This document shows positions 32,274 to 44,087 of a stretch of 64,000 nt of DNA, in pieces. The stretch covers positions 13,268,001 through 13,332,000 of the forward strand of contig JAFFJZ010000010.1 of the NCBI GenBank assembly GCA_018340375.1, written 5' to 3'. The notes beneath the pieces are model-generated. The model searched no databases and was not told the origin of the DNA. It saw nothing but the letters and a program-made list of their open reading frames with translations. Both the position numbers and the translations under genes were made by a program. The stretch's first letter is position 1; each line of letters starts with the position of its first letter. This DNA comes from Gonatopus flavifemur. Its lineage: Eukaryota; Arthropoda; Insecta; Hymenoptera; Dryinidae.

Positions 32274-35200
32274 TTTTGTTTCACTTATTTGAATTGTAAA
32301 GAATGGAGTCACTCCAACGAATTGTTCATTCAGTACAGCTCGCGATTTGTCCTTTGCTTTACATTATTAAGCAGGGGAATCTACAAAGAATCTTGGAATT
32401 TCATCTTCATATCGTGTGATAAAATTATTAAAAAAAAAGGAAAGTTCAAATTGCAATAAAACTCTGAAACTTTCTGAAATATCCCTCTTCGCATCCTCCC
32501 AATTTTTTACTATATGGAAGACAAAATGAGTATGTTTTCCTCGGAAGAATCATGAAGTCAGAGCTTGAAAGGATTAATAACGAAGATGTATTGCTCAGCG
32601 GCATTTGTGAAACCAGTCACGTATTTATGAGCCCTTTGTGCTCTCAGTGTGACGTCAGAAAACCCTCTTTAAGTAAGTAAACGACCGTCTGGACAGGTAA
32701 AGACTTTTTCCTTTATAAAACACAATTATCGAGTCTTAACCAACTTTTTAACACATTTGATCATATAAAAGTTCGCACGGTGCCATTCTTTTGGTTTTTA
32801 TTAGCTTTCTTCTCCCTCACGAGAATTTTTACAGAACCAATCTTGTATCTAGACGTTAATAAACCTTCCAACTACATGAAATAAATATTTCAGTTGATAC
32901 TAGGGGAACAATCGATGTTTCTCATTATACAGAGATTTTGTCCACTTTGATGAAGAATTCTCCCGCTGATCATAGGGGGAATAGTTCCTCATAAAAAGTA
33001 CGGAACTTTTCCTGCACTCCCGAAAACGATTCTGCCTTTGAGGTGTTGAATTCTCCAAGAAATGGGAGAAAAATCTACCAAGTCGCTGTGAAAAGTGTCT
33101 CTTATATGATGTATGGTCAAGAAATTGATGAAAATGGTGTATGTTATGGAAAGTTGTGAGAAAATTGGATGAGTACCCTGGTTCAAATATCTATAGAATC
33201 TGATGAAATGGAATTTTATGAAATTTGGTTGCAAAATTGTGCAAGATTCAATCAGGATCAGATTGAAAAAATACATTCATTTAATTAAATTTCATTGAAA
33301 ATCGTTCAATAGGTTTTGTTTAGAACATTGTGCAAGATTCGATGAGATTTGGCGATAATTATGACTGTTTTGAGTATTTACTGGGAAAGATATTGCGCGT
33401 TAGCAGTATTTATTCGCAAGATTCGGATGTAATAAATGAATTCTGTGATTACCTTCTCGAAATTGAAAGCTTCCCAAGTTTGATTATAAACGTGCGACCT
33501 TCAGAATTCCAAGAAAAGTACTGTGAGAAACAAAAACTCATCCTCTTTATAAACAACGTGACATTTTAAAAGTCCTGCCTGTTGACGTTTTCATCGAAGC
33601 TTCGTTATATTTTCCACTGTATTAATGTGTTTTCTGTTCAATACAATGTCGTAAGTGAGAATGAACGTAATATCTTAATCCTCCAATCTAAATTTCTACG
33701 TCTCGACGGTGCTACTAAATTTTCACTGAACGCGCCCACACGTTCTAGCCACCTTCAGGTCTCTTCCTCTCCTTCCTTAGGTTCTGAGGGTCTCGCGGTT
33801 TGTCTGCAACACAATGCTAGTAGCAGTGAGAGAGAATATTCGACCTTGTTCCTAAATTTTCCTGTCTCCTCTATGTCTTCGAATACAAATGTGCGACTGG
33901 TTTAAGCACCACCCTCAAGGCTCGTCGTGGTTAGAACCCTCCTCTCTATACAGCAGTCAGTAAAAGAACGATCTGACGAGGAAGCTCGCTGTTCCTAAGA
34001 GGGGACTTTATCAAGACAAAATATATTTTGCATACATCGAGTTCTCCGAAGTTTGAATGTGATAGAATACTTCCCTCCACTGTTTTCCATTTGTCGTCCC
34101 GAATCTTCTGATGAGCATGAGAAAATAGAGAGTGGATCCATTGGTTATTTGGGGAGAAAAAACAACGTACCGTTGTATACTCGACTGACATTTCCTCCAA
34201 ACTTTCGACAGATATTATTTTATATTATCATAATTATGATGCGGGGTCCCCATGAACTCTGTTTTCAGGGGTGAAATTCATTGATTCTTCATCAATGGGA
34301 ACATATTTTTCAAATAAAAAAAACAAGACTTGAAAACGAAATTGAAAAAACACTAGAACGCTCATTGAATAATAAAAACCAAATGAACATGGAATAAACT
34401 TTCGAACGAGTATTTTTGTCCCTACATTAAATGTTGAGTACGTGTGTATGATTTATCATGACACTCATCTCTCAGGTCCAACTCTAAATTTCTCACTCCA
34501 TGCACATCGTAAATCGTGGTGTTACCTTGACTTCACTCTGAAATGTCGCGAACAGAGAGACGCGATGCATTCGCTGAAATATACGAGTAGATATTTCGCG
34601 CCACAGCGCATGGATGCATGCATGCATGCATGCAACTGACACGCTATAACGCCCAACTCTTCACGAGTATGCGTTTATACATGAACACGTGTTTATGTGT
34701 GTATATCGTATAAGGTGAGACGAACGAGATACTTGGGACGCATCCTCGATGAGGCACCTTCGTTTCTTCTTTACTTTTTTCTCGTCTCTATTGCTTCTTC
34801 CCTTCGGGATTAATACACTTTTTCCACGTATTTCTCGATGCAACGAGCAGGAAGTCATATTTATAGTATGAATTCGATCCTATATGATGTATAAATTCTG
34901 TAAGAGTTTTCAAACTGATCCCAGTTGTATCTTGAATGAAGAGAAAACTAGACGTTAGAAAAAGATATGAATAGGACGGGGGATACGATATTTTTCATAC
35001 TTGGTTTAAAAAATAATAACGTATGTGATTTTTTGATTTGTAACGCGAATCCCTGCAAAATATCAAAACTGTGGAGAATCAATCATTAATTTATAATTTA
35101 CCTTCAAGTTCAAAATATGATAGAATCCTATCTTAATGTTCTGAGTGCAGTTTTATTGTTAACTGAATTTTTCACACGCGAGACGTGATGATTCATGTTT

Positions 35201-35319
35201 CATGTTTTCGAATTCAATTTATTCAGGGAAAATTTTTCTCCGAGACGGAACAAAATACTAGGACAAGAATGGAATAAGTATTCCGAATTTCACCCATGAA
35301 CGATGAGTCGTCTTTTATA
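32274..35319. other. Unassigned DNA with a truncated repeat and a TGCA microsatellite
   Basis: From 33174 a fragment related to the 19877-20129 element is present (TACCCTGGTTCAAAT, AGATTCAATCAGGATCAGAT). A pyrimidine tract ending CTTCCTTAG at about 33779 resembles a 3' splice site, but no flanking exon is confirmable. A TGCA microsatellite lies at 34612-34634. I see no gene that I can support. Confidence 0.4.
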
Positions 35320-36494
35320 CAGCGTGCCCCATTTTAAATAGCCAGGGCTTATATCTCCTAAAGTAATGAGGCTGGAAAAAAAATCCTCGGGAAAAAGTTG
35401 CAGGGTTCAGAGGGGGACATTTGATGATAACCTCGATTTCGACCTCAGACTCCATCTTCAAGGTCATTTTGAGGTCAACTTGTGTTTTTCAAATGAGACC
35501 ACCTATTTTTGACTACATCCTTGAAATGTACGTTGAAAACCAACAAACTGTTGTCTGAACTAGTTTCCTGAAATTTGCGAAGATGGCGCTCTAATCGATA
35601 AAGAAAGAAAGGAGATTCAAGAAACACTTTTGTTACTTTCTGTGCGAAATAATACTTATCTCTTCAGTTTTTTCTCCTCAACGGGGCCGTGTTTGTATCG
35701 CAAATGAAGGTAACGTATTTGAGCATTTAGTCCCTAACAGCACATCCACGATTTCTACGTCGCATCTCCGTGGACTCCACGTCGATCAATGGTGGACGTA
35801 GATAGAACGTGGATGAACGGAGATCCCACGTGAAAGTGACATGGAGGCAACGTAGAAATGTCCGGTGTTGTACGGGTGAATTCACGAGATGATTGGATCA
35901 GGGAATTATCACTAAATTACGGAACCCGACTATTCCCAAAACTCACAGACACATACCTCTCTAGTCGAAATAATCGGCCCTTTTCAGGGCCACTGATGTG
36001 CAAAGTCTGATTGTGCAACCTCCTCGTGGTGCACATTAGGTAACGCTAATGCCGACGACAGTTCCCCAAAGATTGGGAACCAGGGCCGGATTGAGGCAGG
36101 TGGGGGCCAATGGGGCCATTGGCCCTTACTCCAGCCCTGTTGGGGAGTAATAACTGAACAGGTAAGTGTCGTTTCGCACAGAAAGCGGTAAGAGTGTTTC
36201 TTGAATCTCCTTTCTTTCTTTATCGATTAGATCGCCACTTCCGCGAATTTCAGGAAACTAGTTCAGACAAAAGTTTTTCAACGTACATTTCAAGGATGTA
36301 GTCAAAAATAGGAGGTCTCATTTGAAAAACACAAGCTGACCTCAAAATGACCTTGGAGATGGAGTCTGAGATCGAATTCAAGATTACCATCAAATGTCCC
36401 CCTCAGAACTCTGCAACCTGCTCCCAAGACTTTTACTTCCAGCCCCATTATTTTGGGAGATATAAGCCCTGGCTATTCAAAATAGCACACCCTG
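35320..36494. mobile_element. Long-TIR element (arms about 340 bp), TA-flanked
   Basis: The left arm begins CAGCGTGCCCCATTTTAAAT then AGCCAGGGCTTATATCTCC; the right arm ends with the complement of CAGGGTGTGCTATTTTGAAT. The arms (about 35320-35670 and 36155-36494) stay alignable throughout, including GAGATTCAAGAAACAC and TGAAATGTACGTTGAAAA. TA lies at both flanks. The non-coding centre holds MITE B copy 2 and a GGGGCCA/TGGCCC-rich patch. It is probably mobilised by a mariner/Tc-type transposase in trans. Confidence 0.8.
35732..35876. repeat. MITE B copy 2, in the loop of the long-TIR element
   Basis: CCCTAACAGCACATCCACG at the left and CCGGTGTTGTACGGG at the right are the same ends as copy 1. 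Interior words CCACGTC, GACGTGGA and GGAGGCAACG match. It lies between the two arms of the host element. Confidence 0.8.
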
Positions 36495-36562
36495 TATAAC
36501 ACATCATTCCATAAGTCCTAAACCAAACTAATGAAACAACAACTTTCAGGCAAAATTCCACA

Positions 36563-36708
36563 CCCTGCTCAAAGAATCTCATTAAACCGTTTGATTCTCA
36601 TTGATTCCGATGCAGAAAACCGATTCAAAACCTTCAAAAATTGATTCTCAATGGGTTTGAATCAGTTTTTTGCATCGGAATCAATGAAAATCAATCGGTT
36701 CAGTAGGG
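36563..36708. repeat. MITE A copy 2 (complete)
   Basis: A 146-bp hairpin. CCCTGCTCAAAGAATC and ATTGATTCCGATGCA on the left oppose TGCATCGGAATCAATG and GGTTCAGTAGGG on the right. The near-centre CAAAAATTGATTCTCA also occurs in copy 1, which shows that MITE B landed within about 15 bp of the dyad centre there. Confidence 0.8.
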
Positions 36709-37769
36709 CATTGCTTATGATTTTTTTTCGTTTCATTTACTTCTTGATGACCTTGAAAATAATACTGTGGGGTAAATAATGAAATTCAGTGACATGGAAA
36801 ATATAGACCTTTCATGTATAGTGTTTTACATTCAAAGGATATTATTGATATTAATTTTCAGCGGTAAATGACAAAAGCGGCACAACATAAAAAATGTTCA
36901 TGCATTCCTAGACGCATTCCGACATTGTTATTGTGATTTTCTAGGGAACAAAAATTTCCATCCATCTCGTTGTCATCAAGCACAATGGTGTAGAGAACAA
37001 AGAACGAAATGGAGCATGAATAGAATCTGAAAAACATATCTGTGGTAGAAGGGACATAGAAAAAATAGAATCATCATGTGGATGATCCGAAAGGCAACCG
37101 AATATAGAAAATTGTACTTCACGTCGTCAGAATTGCATTTTTTGACTTTCGGTTTTCGTACTTTGACGATGGAATGAAATTAACTTTATGGAGAAATTTG
37201 GGAGTGAAGTAATACGTACCTCAGTTGATAATAACACCACATCCTCATGCCGCGATATAATCCTCGCAAAACAGCAGGTATTTGGAATAACTAAAAAGTT
37301 CATTGCTCCAGTTAACGATCACGGTTCAACTTTCCTTCTCACCAACTTGAGACTCGATTCATGTGTCTGACCAAATCCATTTTGTTCTACTGACGTCGAA
37401 GTTAATGCATATTTTATTCCCCTGATGTTCGCTGTGCATTACATTTCACTTCGAAATACCTTTCGTGATGGAAAATTGCATTCGTATATAAGCGTTGGAT
37501 ATAATTTTGAAAATCATGATAACGTGACAATTTCACACACATTTTAGTTTCAAATTTCCAGCGAAAAATTGGTCATAATGAAGTTTCTGATTTGAATACC
37601 AAATATACTGATGAACATTCAACATCAGCGCTAGTGCATGTTGCTGCAATGTGTGGAAAGATTGTTGGAGTATTGACGAAATTTATGGCGGAATCTTCAA
37701 ACGATGACATAATTTTATATTGCGTTGATTGTCATTCTCAGGGTGTATCAAAAAGAAAAAGATGTTTAA
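36709..37769. other. Unassigned DNA
   Basis: No convincing gene or bounded element. Two short open frames (37188-37370, 37592-37828) have no recognised motif; the second runs into the element starting at 37770. Confidence 0.35.
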
Positions 37770-38408
37770 GGGGGTATTCTAGTGTAGAAGCACGAATTTC
37801 GGACGTTTGTCGAACTCCGTACAAATAGAACAAAGAATATTTTCACCATCCATCATTCCAACTTTTGTTTATTGATCTTTTAAAAATACAAACAAAATTA
37901 TTGGGAAAAAAAAAATATTCAAAATTAACAAAGTTATAAGTTGATGAAGTGGGGGTTCAAAAAAAAAAGACTGCCCTTGCGTGCGTGATTAAAGCTCTTC
38001 TGGTGTTCTGAAACAAACAAATCCAGTGGGGTCTTAATCAGTTAAGATGCAGCTATTGTATAAATCTCGGATAAGTCGAAACAAAAATTTGCAAACAAAA
38101 TGGCAGCCATTCGAAAAGAAAATTTTTTTTCACGTTTTTTATGACCATTTCCGGTTTTTTGAACATTGTAAAATTGAGAATTTTTCAATTCTTGTTGGTT
38201 CATACGATAGAGGGATATATAAAGAATGTTCATACCAAATTTGAAATAAATCAGTTCAGTAGAACTTGAGATATCGTGCATGCCAGCTCAAAAAAAGTAG
38301 TTTCGAGATAAACGTGTTTGAAGTTTTCAGTCAGGATTCCGGAAATTTTACTCATTGAATAGTGCGGTATACTTACATATTGTTAATCGGCAATTTCTGT
38401 TCCATATA

Positions 38409-39702
38409 CGAGGGTGGATTCATAAGTTTCCGGCCTGACCAAGAGATGGCGCCACTAGGCCTACCTTGAGATGGCGTTCTATAGTACCACCCTTAGATAG
38501 CTTGTAGCTATAGTTTCAGTCCGATCGCCATGTTAGTTTAGTTTTGAGAGCACGCTGACCAAGACGCCTCTGTGTTTTTCGTAAAAATGGAAAAGCTGGA
38601 AGATCGTGCTGTCACCAAATACTTTTATTTGAAGGGGTTAACGCCGAAGGAAATTAAAGAAGAGATGGACTCAACACTGGGGACATCCTCCCCATCATAT
38701 TCAACCGTTGAGCAGTGGGTTTCCGAGTTTAAAAAGGGTCGTGTGAGCACCTCTGATGAGCCTCGCTCAGGACGCCCCATTGAGGTCACAACTCCAGATA
38801 TGATCGAAAAAATCCATCAAATAGTGCTGAAAGATCGCAGATTAAAAGTTCGTGAGATAGCTGAGACCTGTAAGATGTCATATGAACGTGTACAAAATAT
38901 TTTGCACCAACATTTGTATATGGAGAAGCTCTGTGCAAGATGGGTGCCGCGTTTGCTAACAGTCGACCAAAAATTGATTCGGAAGAACATTTCTACCGCC
39001 AATTTGGCGTTGTATAAGCGTAATCCAAGCGAATTTTTGCATCGATTCGTAACCGTTGACGAAACTTGGGTCCACCACTACACTCCTGAAACCAAAGAAC
39101 AGTCTAAACAGTGGATTGGACCAGGGGAACCAACTCCAAAGAAGGCAAAAACAATTTTTTCGGCGAACAAGGTTATGGCTACTGTTTTTTGGGATGCAAG
39201 AGGTATTATATACATTGATTACCTTGAAAAGGGTAAAACTATCACTGGTCAATACTACGCAGACTTATTGCAACGTTTGAGCCACGAAGTGAAAATTAAA
39301 CGACCTCATCTGGCGAAGAAAAAAATCTTGTTTCATCACGATAACGCACCAGCGCACACGTCAATCGTTGCGATGGCTAAAATCAACGATCTGAAGTTTG
39401 AATTAATGCCGCACCCTCCCTACTCTCCAGACCTAGCCCCGAGTGACTACTATCTGTTTCCTAACCTCAAAAAATGGCTTGGCGGTAAGAGATTTGCGGA
39501 CAATGAAGAAGTAATCGAAGCTGTAAATGGGTATTTTGAGGAGCTTGACGAATCAGTCTATAGAGATGGCATTACTAGACTAGAACACCGCTATGAGAAA
39601 TGTATCACCCTTGGAGGAGATTATGTTGAGAAATAAAAAAAAAAAAATTCTTAAAAACGTTGTTTTTCTTGGTCAGGCCGGAAACTTATCAATCCACCCT
39701 CG
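38409..39702 (+). mobile_element. Complete mariner transposon, copy 2
   Basis: 1,294 bp, the same length and orientation as copy 1 at 11472-12765. Inverted ends of at least 32 bp begin CGAGGGTGGATTCATAAG (38409) and end with the complement of CGAGGGTGGATTGATAAG (39671-39702), with TA at 38407-38408 and 39703-39704. One base in the left end (C for G) differs from copy 1. It is inserted in the element at 37770-39986. Confidence 0.95.
38587..39636 (+). CDS. Mariner transposase, copy 2 (349 aa, intact)
   Basis: The open frame is the same as in copy 1, starting at the ATG in AAAAATGG. The D,D34D residues D158, D252 and D287 are present, as are the N-terminal helix-turn-helix region and the WVPRLL linker. 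Ten residues differ from copy 1: N6D, I10T, K42E, R152H, E174K, E217K, S283L, E315G, K322E and S341T (copy 1 to copy 2). S283L restores the usual YSPDLAP, so this copy is the better candidate for an active enzyme. Most differences are single transitions scattered along the gene, as expected of recent independent copies. Confidence 0.95.
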   Translation: MEKLEDRAVTKYFYLKGLTPKEIKEEMDSTLGTSSPSYSTVEQWVSEFKKGRVSTSDEPRSGRPIEVTTPDMIEKIHQIVLKDRRLKVREIAETCKMSYERVQNILHQHLYMEKLCARWVPRLLTVDQKLIRKNISTANLALYKRNPSEFLHRFVTVDETWVHHYTPETKEQSKQWIGPGEPTPKKAKTIFSANKVMATVFWDARGIIYIDYLEKGKTITGQYYADLLQRLSHEVKIKRPHLAKKKILFHHDNAPAHTSIVAMAKINDLKFELMPHPPYSPDLAPSDYYLFPNLKKWLGGKRFADNEEVIEAVNGYFEELDESVYRDGITRLEHRYEKCITLGGDYVEK

Positions 39703-39989
39703 TAATGTACCTTCTTCAACTTCAAAATGCTCATTCTCCAAAGTTCGTTCGGCAATATGTCATGTCAGATCCTGACAAAATCTAACCGGTTTTTGGAACA
39801 GTATTTGATGTTACATATTTTCCCGATCGTACCAGATTGTATGCTGCGTCACGAAAATGGCTATAACTCTGTAAATAATGAGAATTTCAAAAAATCTTTT
39901 CAAAGGCATATTCTTGAATGTCTGAACTTTAAACATATGAAAAAAAGAAATTTCGATTTTTTTAAATTTCTAGACTAGAATACCCCTTT

Positions 39990-40590
39990 AGAACAAGCCT
40001 ATCAGACATCTTTTCGATTTCGAGGAGATATTACTGAAAATTTTGAACATCCTTGGTGGAGAAAATCTCTCAGAATCTCCAAGAGATTGAGAGTGATTTC
40101 AAAGTAATGCATGAAGCCAACCAACTAATTTAAGTAAACTAGAAAACTTCAACTCATCGAAGAATTCATCCGTGTTGCCCAATCGGTCAAAATCAGGTTC
40201 CTTTCTGGTTGACTCATTAATCGATCAACCCTCAATGGTCGCCAGGATGTTCTTTCTTGGATACTGAGGGAAAGGATTTTCCATAAAAGCCTCAAACTAT
40301 GATTTATGTGGATAATGGATGTTAATTACAGAAAAACTGGAAATATTTTTATGTTTTTCTTCATTTATTGCTTTACTGTGAGTTGGTTCTGGTGCCTGAC
40401 TTGCAATCGTGCTGACTCTCCTACTGAACCGAAACTGCTTTTCCGCTAAACTTGTTTCCTATTTTTACCCAATCTGATCATCTAATATACGCATGCGTGA
40501 CGCAATCGATTATCCATTGATCGATAACAGATTATCATGACCCCAATTCCATTTCAATATATCGATTGATAATCAATTATCACTGCTTGT
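39990..40590. other. Unassigned DNA with ATCGAT-rich words
   Basis: 40490-40585 holds ATCGATTATC, GATAATCAATTATC and similar inverted words around ATCGAT, suggesting a small palindrome beside the next element. No gene. Confidence 0.35.
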
Positions 40591-41153
40591 CCCGGATAGC
40601 ATCGGGAGGTTTTCTAAACATTCACAAAACATACTTGCTCACGCAGAGAACGTTCAAATGAGATCCCAGGACGTTCTAAGAACGTCGCACGTACGTCCCA
40701 GGGACATACAAATGTTCCGTAATGTTCTATTTATCTTTACCAAGCGACGTTTTGGGGATGTGTTCAATAAAGGTGTCAATGTCGTTCTGCGATACTACAC
40801 ATGTGTTTGTAAAGGTTAGTTTCCATGAAAGTACGTTTGGGAAACGTAACGAGAACGTCCCGTAGTAAATGAAAAATACGTATTGGGAACGTATTCAGGT
40901 GCATCAAAAATGAACGTCCTCTGAACGTATTTTAACCTACTCCCCGGAGACGAAGCGCGCAGAACTAACCCACACAGCACATCCACCGATGTCCACGTCG
41001 CATCTCCGTGGAGGCGAGGTGGAAGAAAGGGAGACGTGGATACAAGGTGGAAAGAACGGAGAGGCGACGTGGAGGCGACGGAGAAATGTCCGCGTGCTGT
41101 ACGGGAAGGTTGTGTTTCTAAAACGTCCAGAGGACTTTCAGTGCTATCTGGGT
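40591..41153. repeat. MITE, CCCGGATAGCA / CCCAGATAGCA ends, AACGTCC word
   Basis: Left CCCGGATAGCATCGG and the complement of CCCAGATAGCACTG define inverted ends. The interior repeats GACGTTC, AACGTCC, ACGTACG and AACGTA in both orientations. MITE B copy 3 is nested near the right end. The ends fit the CCC-AGCA end class. Confidence 0.7.
40969..41105. repeat. MITE B copy 3
   Basis: CCCACACAGCACATCCACCG on the left and CGCGTGCTGTACGGG on the right, with the same CCACGTC, GGAGGCGA and GACGTGGA words as copies 1 and 2. 137 bp. Confidence 0.8.
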
Positions 41154-41269
41154 TGTTGAGTTCAATTTCATTTCCATATATCAATCGATTATCGTTTTCC
41201 TCACAATGTGGCTCTGACGGGCGTTTACATGCGAAGAAATTGGAGATTTGTCAGGTAGTGGAGCAATCT

Positions 41270-42010
41270 GAATTTCTTTGACGTTCTTTGAATCTTTCTG
41301 CATTTTTCTTATTGAGATTTCTAAATGTTTGGGAGTCTTTCTGAATTTCTCTAAATTCTTCAGGATTCCATTTATTCGAAGTTCCAAGTTTCCCCTCAAT
41401 TTTGATGAATCTCTCTAAATTTTTCTGGAACTCTCTGGATTCTCCTGAATCTCTCTAAATCCCTCTGGATTCATGAAAATTTCCTTTATTGAGGTTTTAA
41501 AACTTCCACTGAATTTGTCTGAATTTCTCTAAATTTTTCTGATTCCGTCTGAGTCCCTAAGACTTTCATTGAGTCAGACTCACAGCTGGGTCTGAATTTG
41601 TCTGAATTTCTCTGAACTCCTCTGAACCTCTCTGACAATCTCAACACACCATTTTCCTGAATTCACCCGTCTCTGAATCTCTCTGAAACACCCGAAACGC
41701 TTCTGACATTTTTGACAAAAATTTCCCTCGACTCACCATTGTCTGAATTCTCCTGAATTTCTCTGGATCCTTCTGAAGAGTTCAGAGCAGAATTTTCTCC
41801 TGATTCAGAATGGAGTTTCCTGAATGTTTTTGAAACTCCCGGAATTGTTTGAAATTCTTAGATTAGAAGTTTCATTGAATTTATTTCGATCTGATTTTTT
41901 GTGAATTTCTTCAAGGGGAGATTCTCTTCAAGCAAATTCCGAAACAAGATGATTTTCTTGAATTTTTTTTCCTGAGGAGGAAGGACATTGAGAGACCTTG
42001 AGTTATTCGA
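41270..42010. repeat. Degenerate word array (TCTGAATTTCTC)
   Basis: About 740 bp built from variants of TCTGAATTTCTC, CTCTGAATC and TTTCTGAA at irregular 10-15-bp spacing. A short patch of the same array continues at 42590-42720. The complementary word (TTCAGAGAAATTCA) dominates 43740-43930, 62090-62570 and parts of 63410-63630. Not coding. Confidence 0.75.
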
Positions 42011-42058
42011 AACTCATTAGATGGGTCTTAAAGTACATGAGAAAAATTTTCTCAAATT

Positions 42059-42553
42059 AAAGGATTCGTATCCCGAAACGTTAAAGGCGTTTTTCTCGAA
42101 ACCATTTTTTTTCAAGTTTGGCTCCACGATAGCTCAAAAACTACTGAACGGTTCGCTTTTTTTTGTATTTTGAAGTTGATTGAATTCATTGGAGGATGAA
42201 AAGAAGGTGAAAAAACGCTACCAAAAGTTTGCATGTCTGACATTTTTTTAATTTTGGACTACTCATTGGTTTTATTGATACAACCTCCAACAAATATGAT
42301 ATATTTCATAAAAATTTTTGGATTTTTGATTTCCGATAATTCTCGTAAGTGCTATAGTGGCGTCCGTATGTATCAACAATTACCATGGCATTATTTTTTA
42401 CCGAAAAAAAAGTTTTTTATATGCTTAAAGACTCAATTAATAAGCGTGAAAACTCCAGAGTTCTTCATTTACTTCCTTCCATGCGAAAAAAATTCGAAAC
42501 AATCACCTTATTTTGAGGTCGCTAGATGAGAACCTCTTCTTCAGGAATCCTTT
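42059..42553. repeat. Possible non-autonomous element with AAAGGATTC ends
   Basis: AAAGGATTCGTATCC at the left opposes GGAATCCTTTT at the right, a short inverted pair; TTAA precedes the left end. The complement of the AAACGCG-type motif occurs at 42077-42101. A plus-strand open frame (42233-42529) is low-complexity. The call rests mainly on the shared motif. Confidence 0.35.
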
Positions 42554-42720
42554 TGTAAAGTCCAACGAACAATTTTCCCCAACCAACCCCTCCCAAAATT
42601 CTCCTGAATCTTCCCAAACTACGCATGGATTCTCTGACCTGCACTAAATCTTCCTGAATCTCTGTGAATTTCTCTGAAATTTTCAGAGAGAATCAGAGAG
42701 ATTCTTTTGCCAGGGATTTG

Positions 42721-44087
42721 ATTTAGTTCAGTTTAGAAAAATCTTACCGAGACTAAGTTTATTTGTCGGGTAAAAGTGACTAGCGATTACCAAACTTGAA
42801 CATGAGTTGGATATTTCCCTGGATAGATCACGTGCAAAGACTTTTCTTGTCCATTTCAATCGTGGAAGATGTTGTAGTGCTCTTCACCTTTAGCAATTGA
42901 TGAATGGTGAAGATGAGTGTCCAATGAATCAATTCCTCGAGTATCACTAGACAACATTTCTTTGCCAGTTCCTCTGAAGATCTGCCACGGTGTTGAGGAA
43001 AATGGATGCAAAGATGTTCCATCCAATTTGGAGGAGAAAAGAAAATCCGAAACATTGGCCTATTTAGATGATCACTATTTTTCATCCAATATTTGTCATG
43101 AATAAGAGCTTTTGGATACATAAATTGTATTGCCATCCTTTTCAATTTGTTATTCATAATTTTGTTGAGGTCGGGGGTTTTGTTTTTAATTTTTTAAATT
43201 CAATTTTGTTTCGTTGGAACCAAATACCTCACATAACATGGTTACAGGGAAAGTCAATTTCCGCTTTTTCCACTCCATTTCACTTCTATTTACGCTCCTC
43301 TATCACTTTTACACCTTTACAGTTTGTGAAACATAATTAAATCAGTTTTTGTTTGCTCTAGGTACGTATCTCGAAGTTAATTCTCCTCTCATGCAAGAAC
43401 AGGGTGAGTACATACCTTGTTTTCTGACCAATATGAACGAAATATGTACATTCGCATCTGATGAGATAACGTATATCTGAAATTGTTGTGTATTGATTAT
43501 GTGTAGGGTATATGAAACAGTATATTTGTGAATATTCCGTTCATCATAAAGAAACATTCATTGGTACACGGAGAAAAATACGGCTCGAAAATAAAAGTAC
43601 CTTGGAGAAGAATCTAAGGGTATTTCTTAGATTCTCAATAGAGATAAAAAGACCCACATTTTTGTGGCATTTTTCTCAATAAAACTGAAATATTAGAAAA
43701 AATGGATAGGTTTCTCTGTTGGATAAATTTTAGAGATTTTCAGTGAAAAGTATTTTACAGGATTTCAGAGGTATTTACTGTTTCTCAGAGGATTTCAGTG
43801 ATTTTCAGACAAATTAACAAAGTCTTTCAGAGATATTCAGAGAAATTTTCAGTGGAAAAACGTATTCAATAAGCAAGAGTTATTTAGAATTTCTCAGAGT
43901 TTTTCGATCAAATGCAGAGAAATTTTTTTCACCAGAGTTTGGAGAATAACTATTAAAATTCCGTGCTCTTCGCAAAGTTCATATTGTTTCCTCGTTAGAG
44001 GGAAGCTTTTTTTCATCATTCATTGTGTGTTGAAGTTTAAAAAAAAAACCCGCGGAATAATTTTGGATTCTCTTAAAAACTATTCTA
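42721..44087. other. Unassigned DNA with a CACGGAGAAAAA end and TTTCAGAG words
   Basis: At 43566 ACACGGAGAAAAATACGGCT resembles the terminal class of other MITEs, and the following 350 bp repeats TTTCAGAG and ATTCAGAG. I could not find the matching inverted right end. A similar start occurs at 45310 (AAGGAGAAAAATATGGCT). No gene. Confidence 0.4.

Larger units (their letters stand above)
37770..39986. mobile_element. TTAA-type non-autonomous element split by mariner copy 2
   Basis: Ends GGGGGTATTCTAGTGTAGAA and the complement of GGGGTATTCTAGTCTAGAAA are inverted. The left flank is TTAA (37766-37769) and the right TTTA. The interior, about 920 bp once the mariner is removed, carries the AAACGCG-type motif (GAGATAAACGTGTTTGAAG at 38305). 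It resembles 8210-8890 in flank, size and motif but not in terminal bases. No transposase. Confidence 0.6.

Noticed and set aside
31921..32459. Open frames rich in Ser, Cys, Pro and Val
   Set aside because: They arise from the TGTCC/TGTCT word of the MITE at 31908-32273; overlapping frames are open simultaneously.
33690..33960. Possible internal exon after a pyrimidine-rich CTTCCTTAG
   Set aside because: The splice-acceptor look is real, but no donor, no conserved reading frame and no neighbouring exon could be found.
34661..34858. Short minus-strand frame near the TGCA microsatellite
   Set aside because: Low-complexity K/R/S-rich translation with no domain; competing frames on the other strand.
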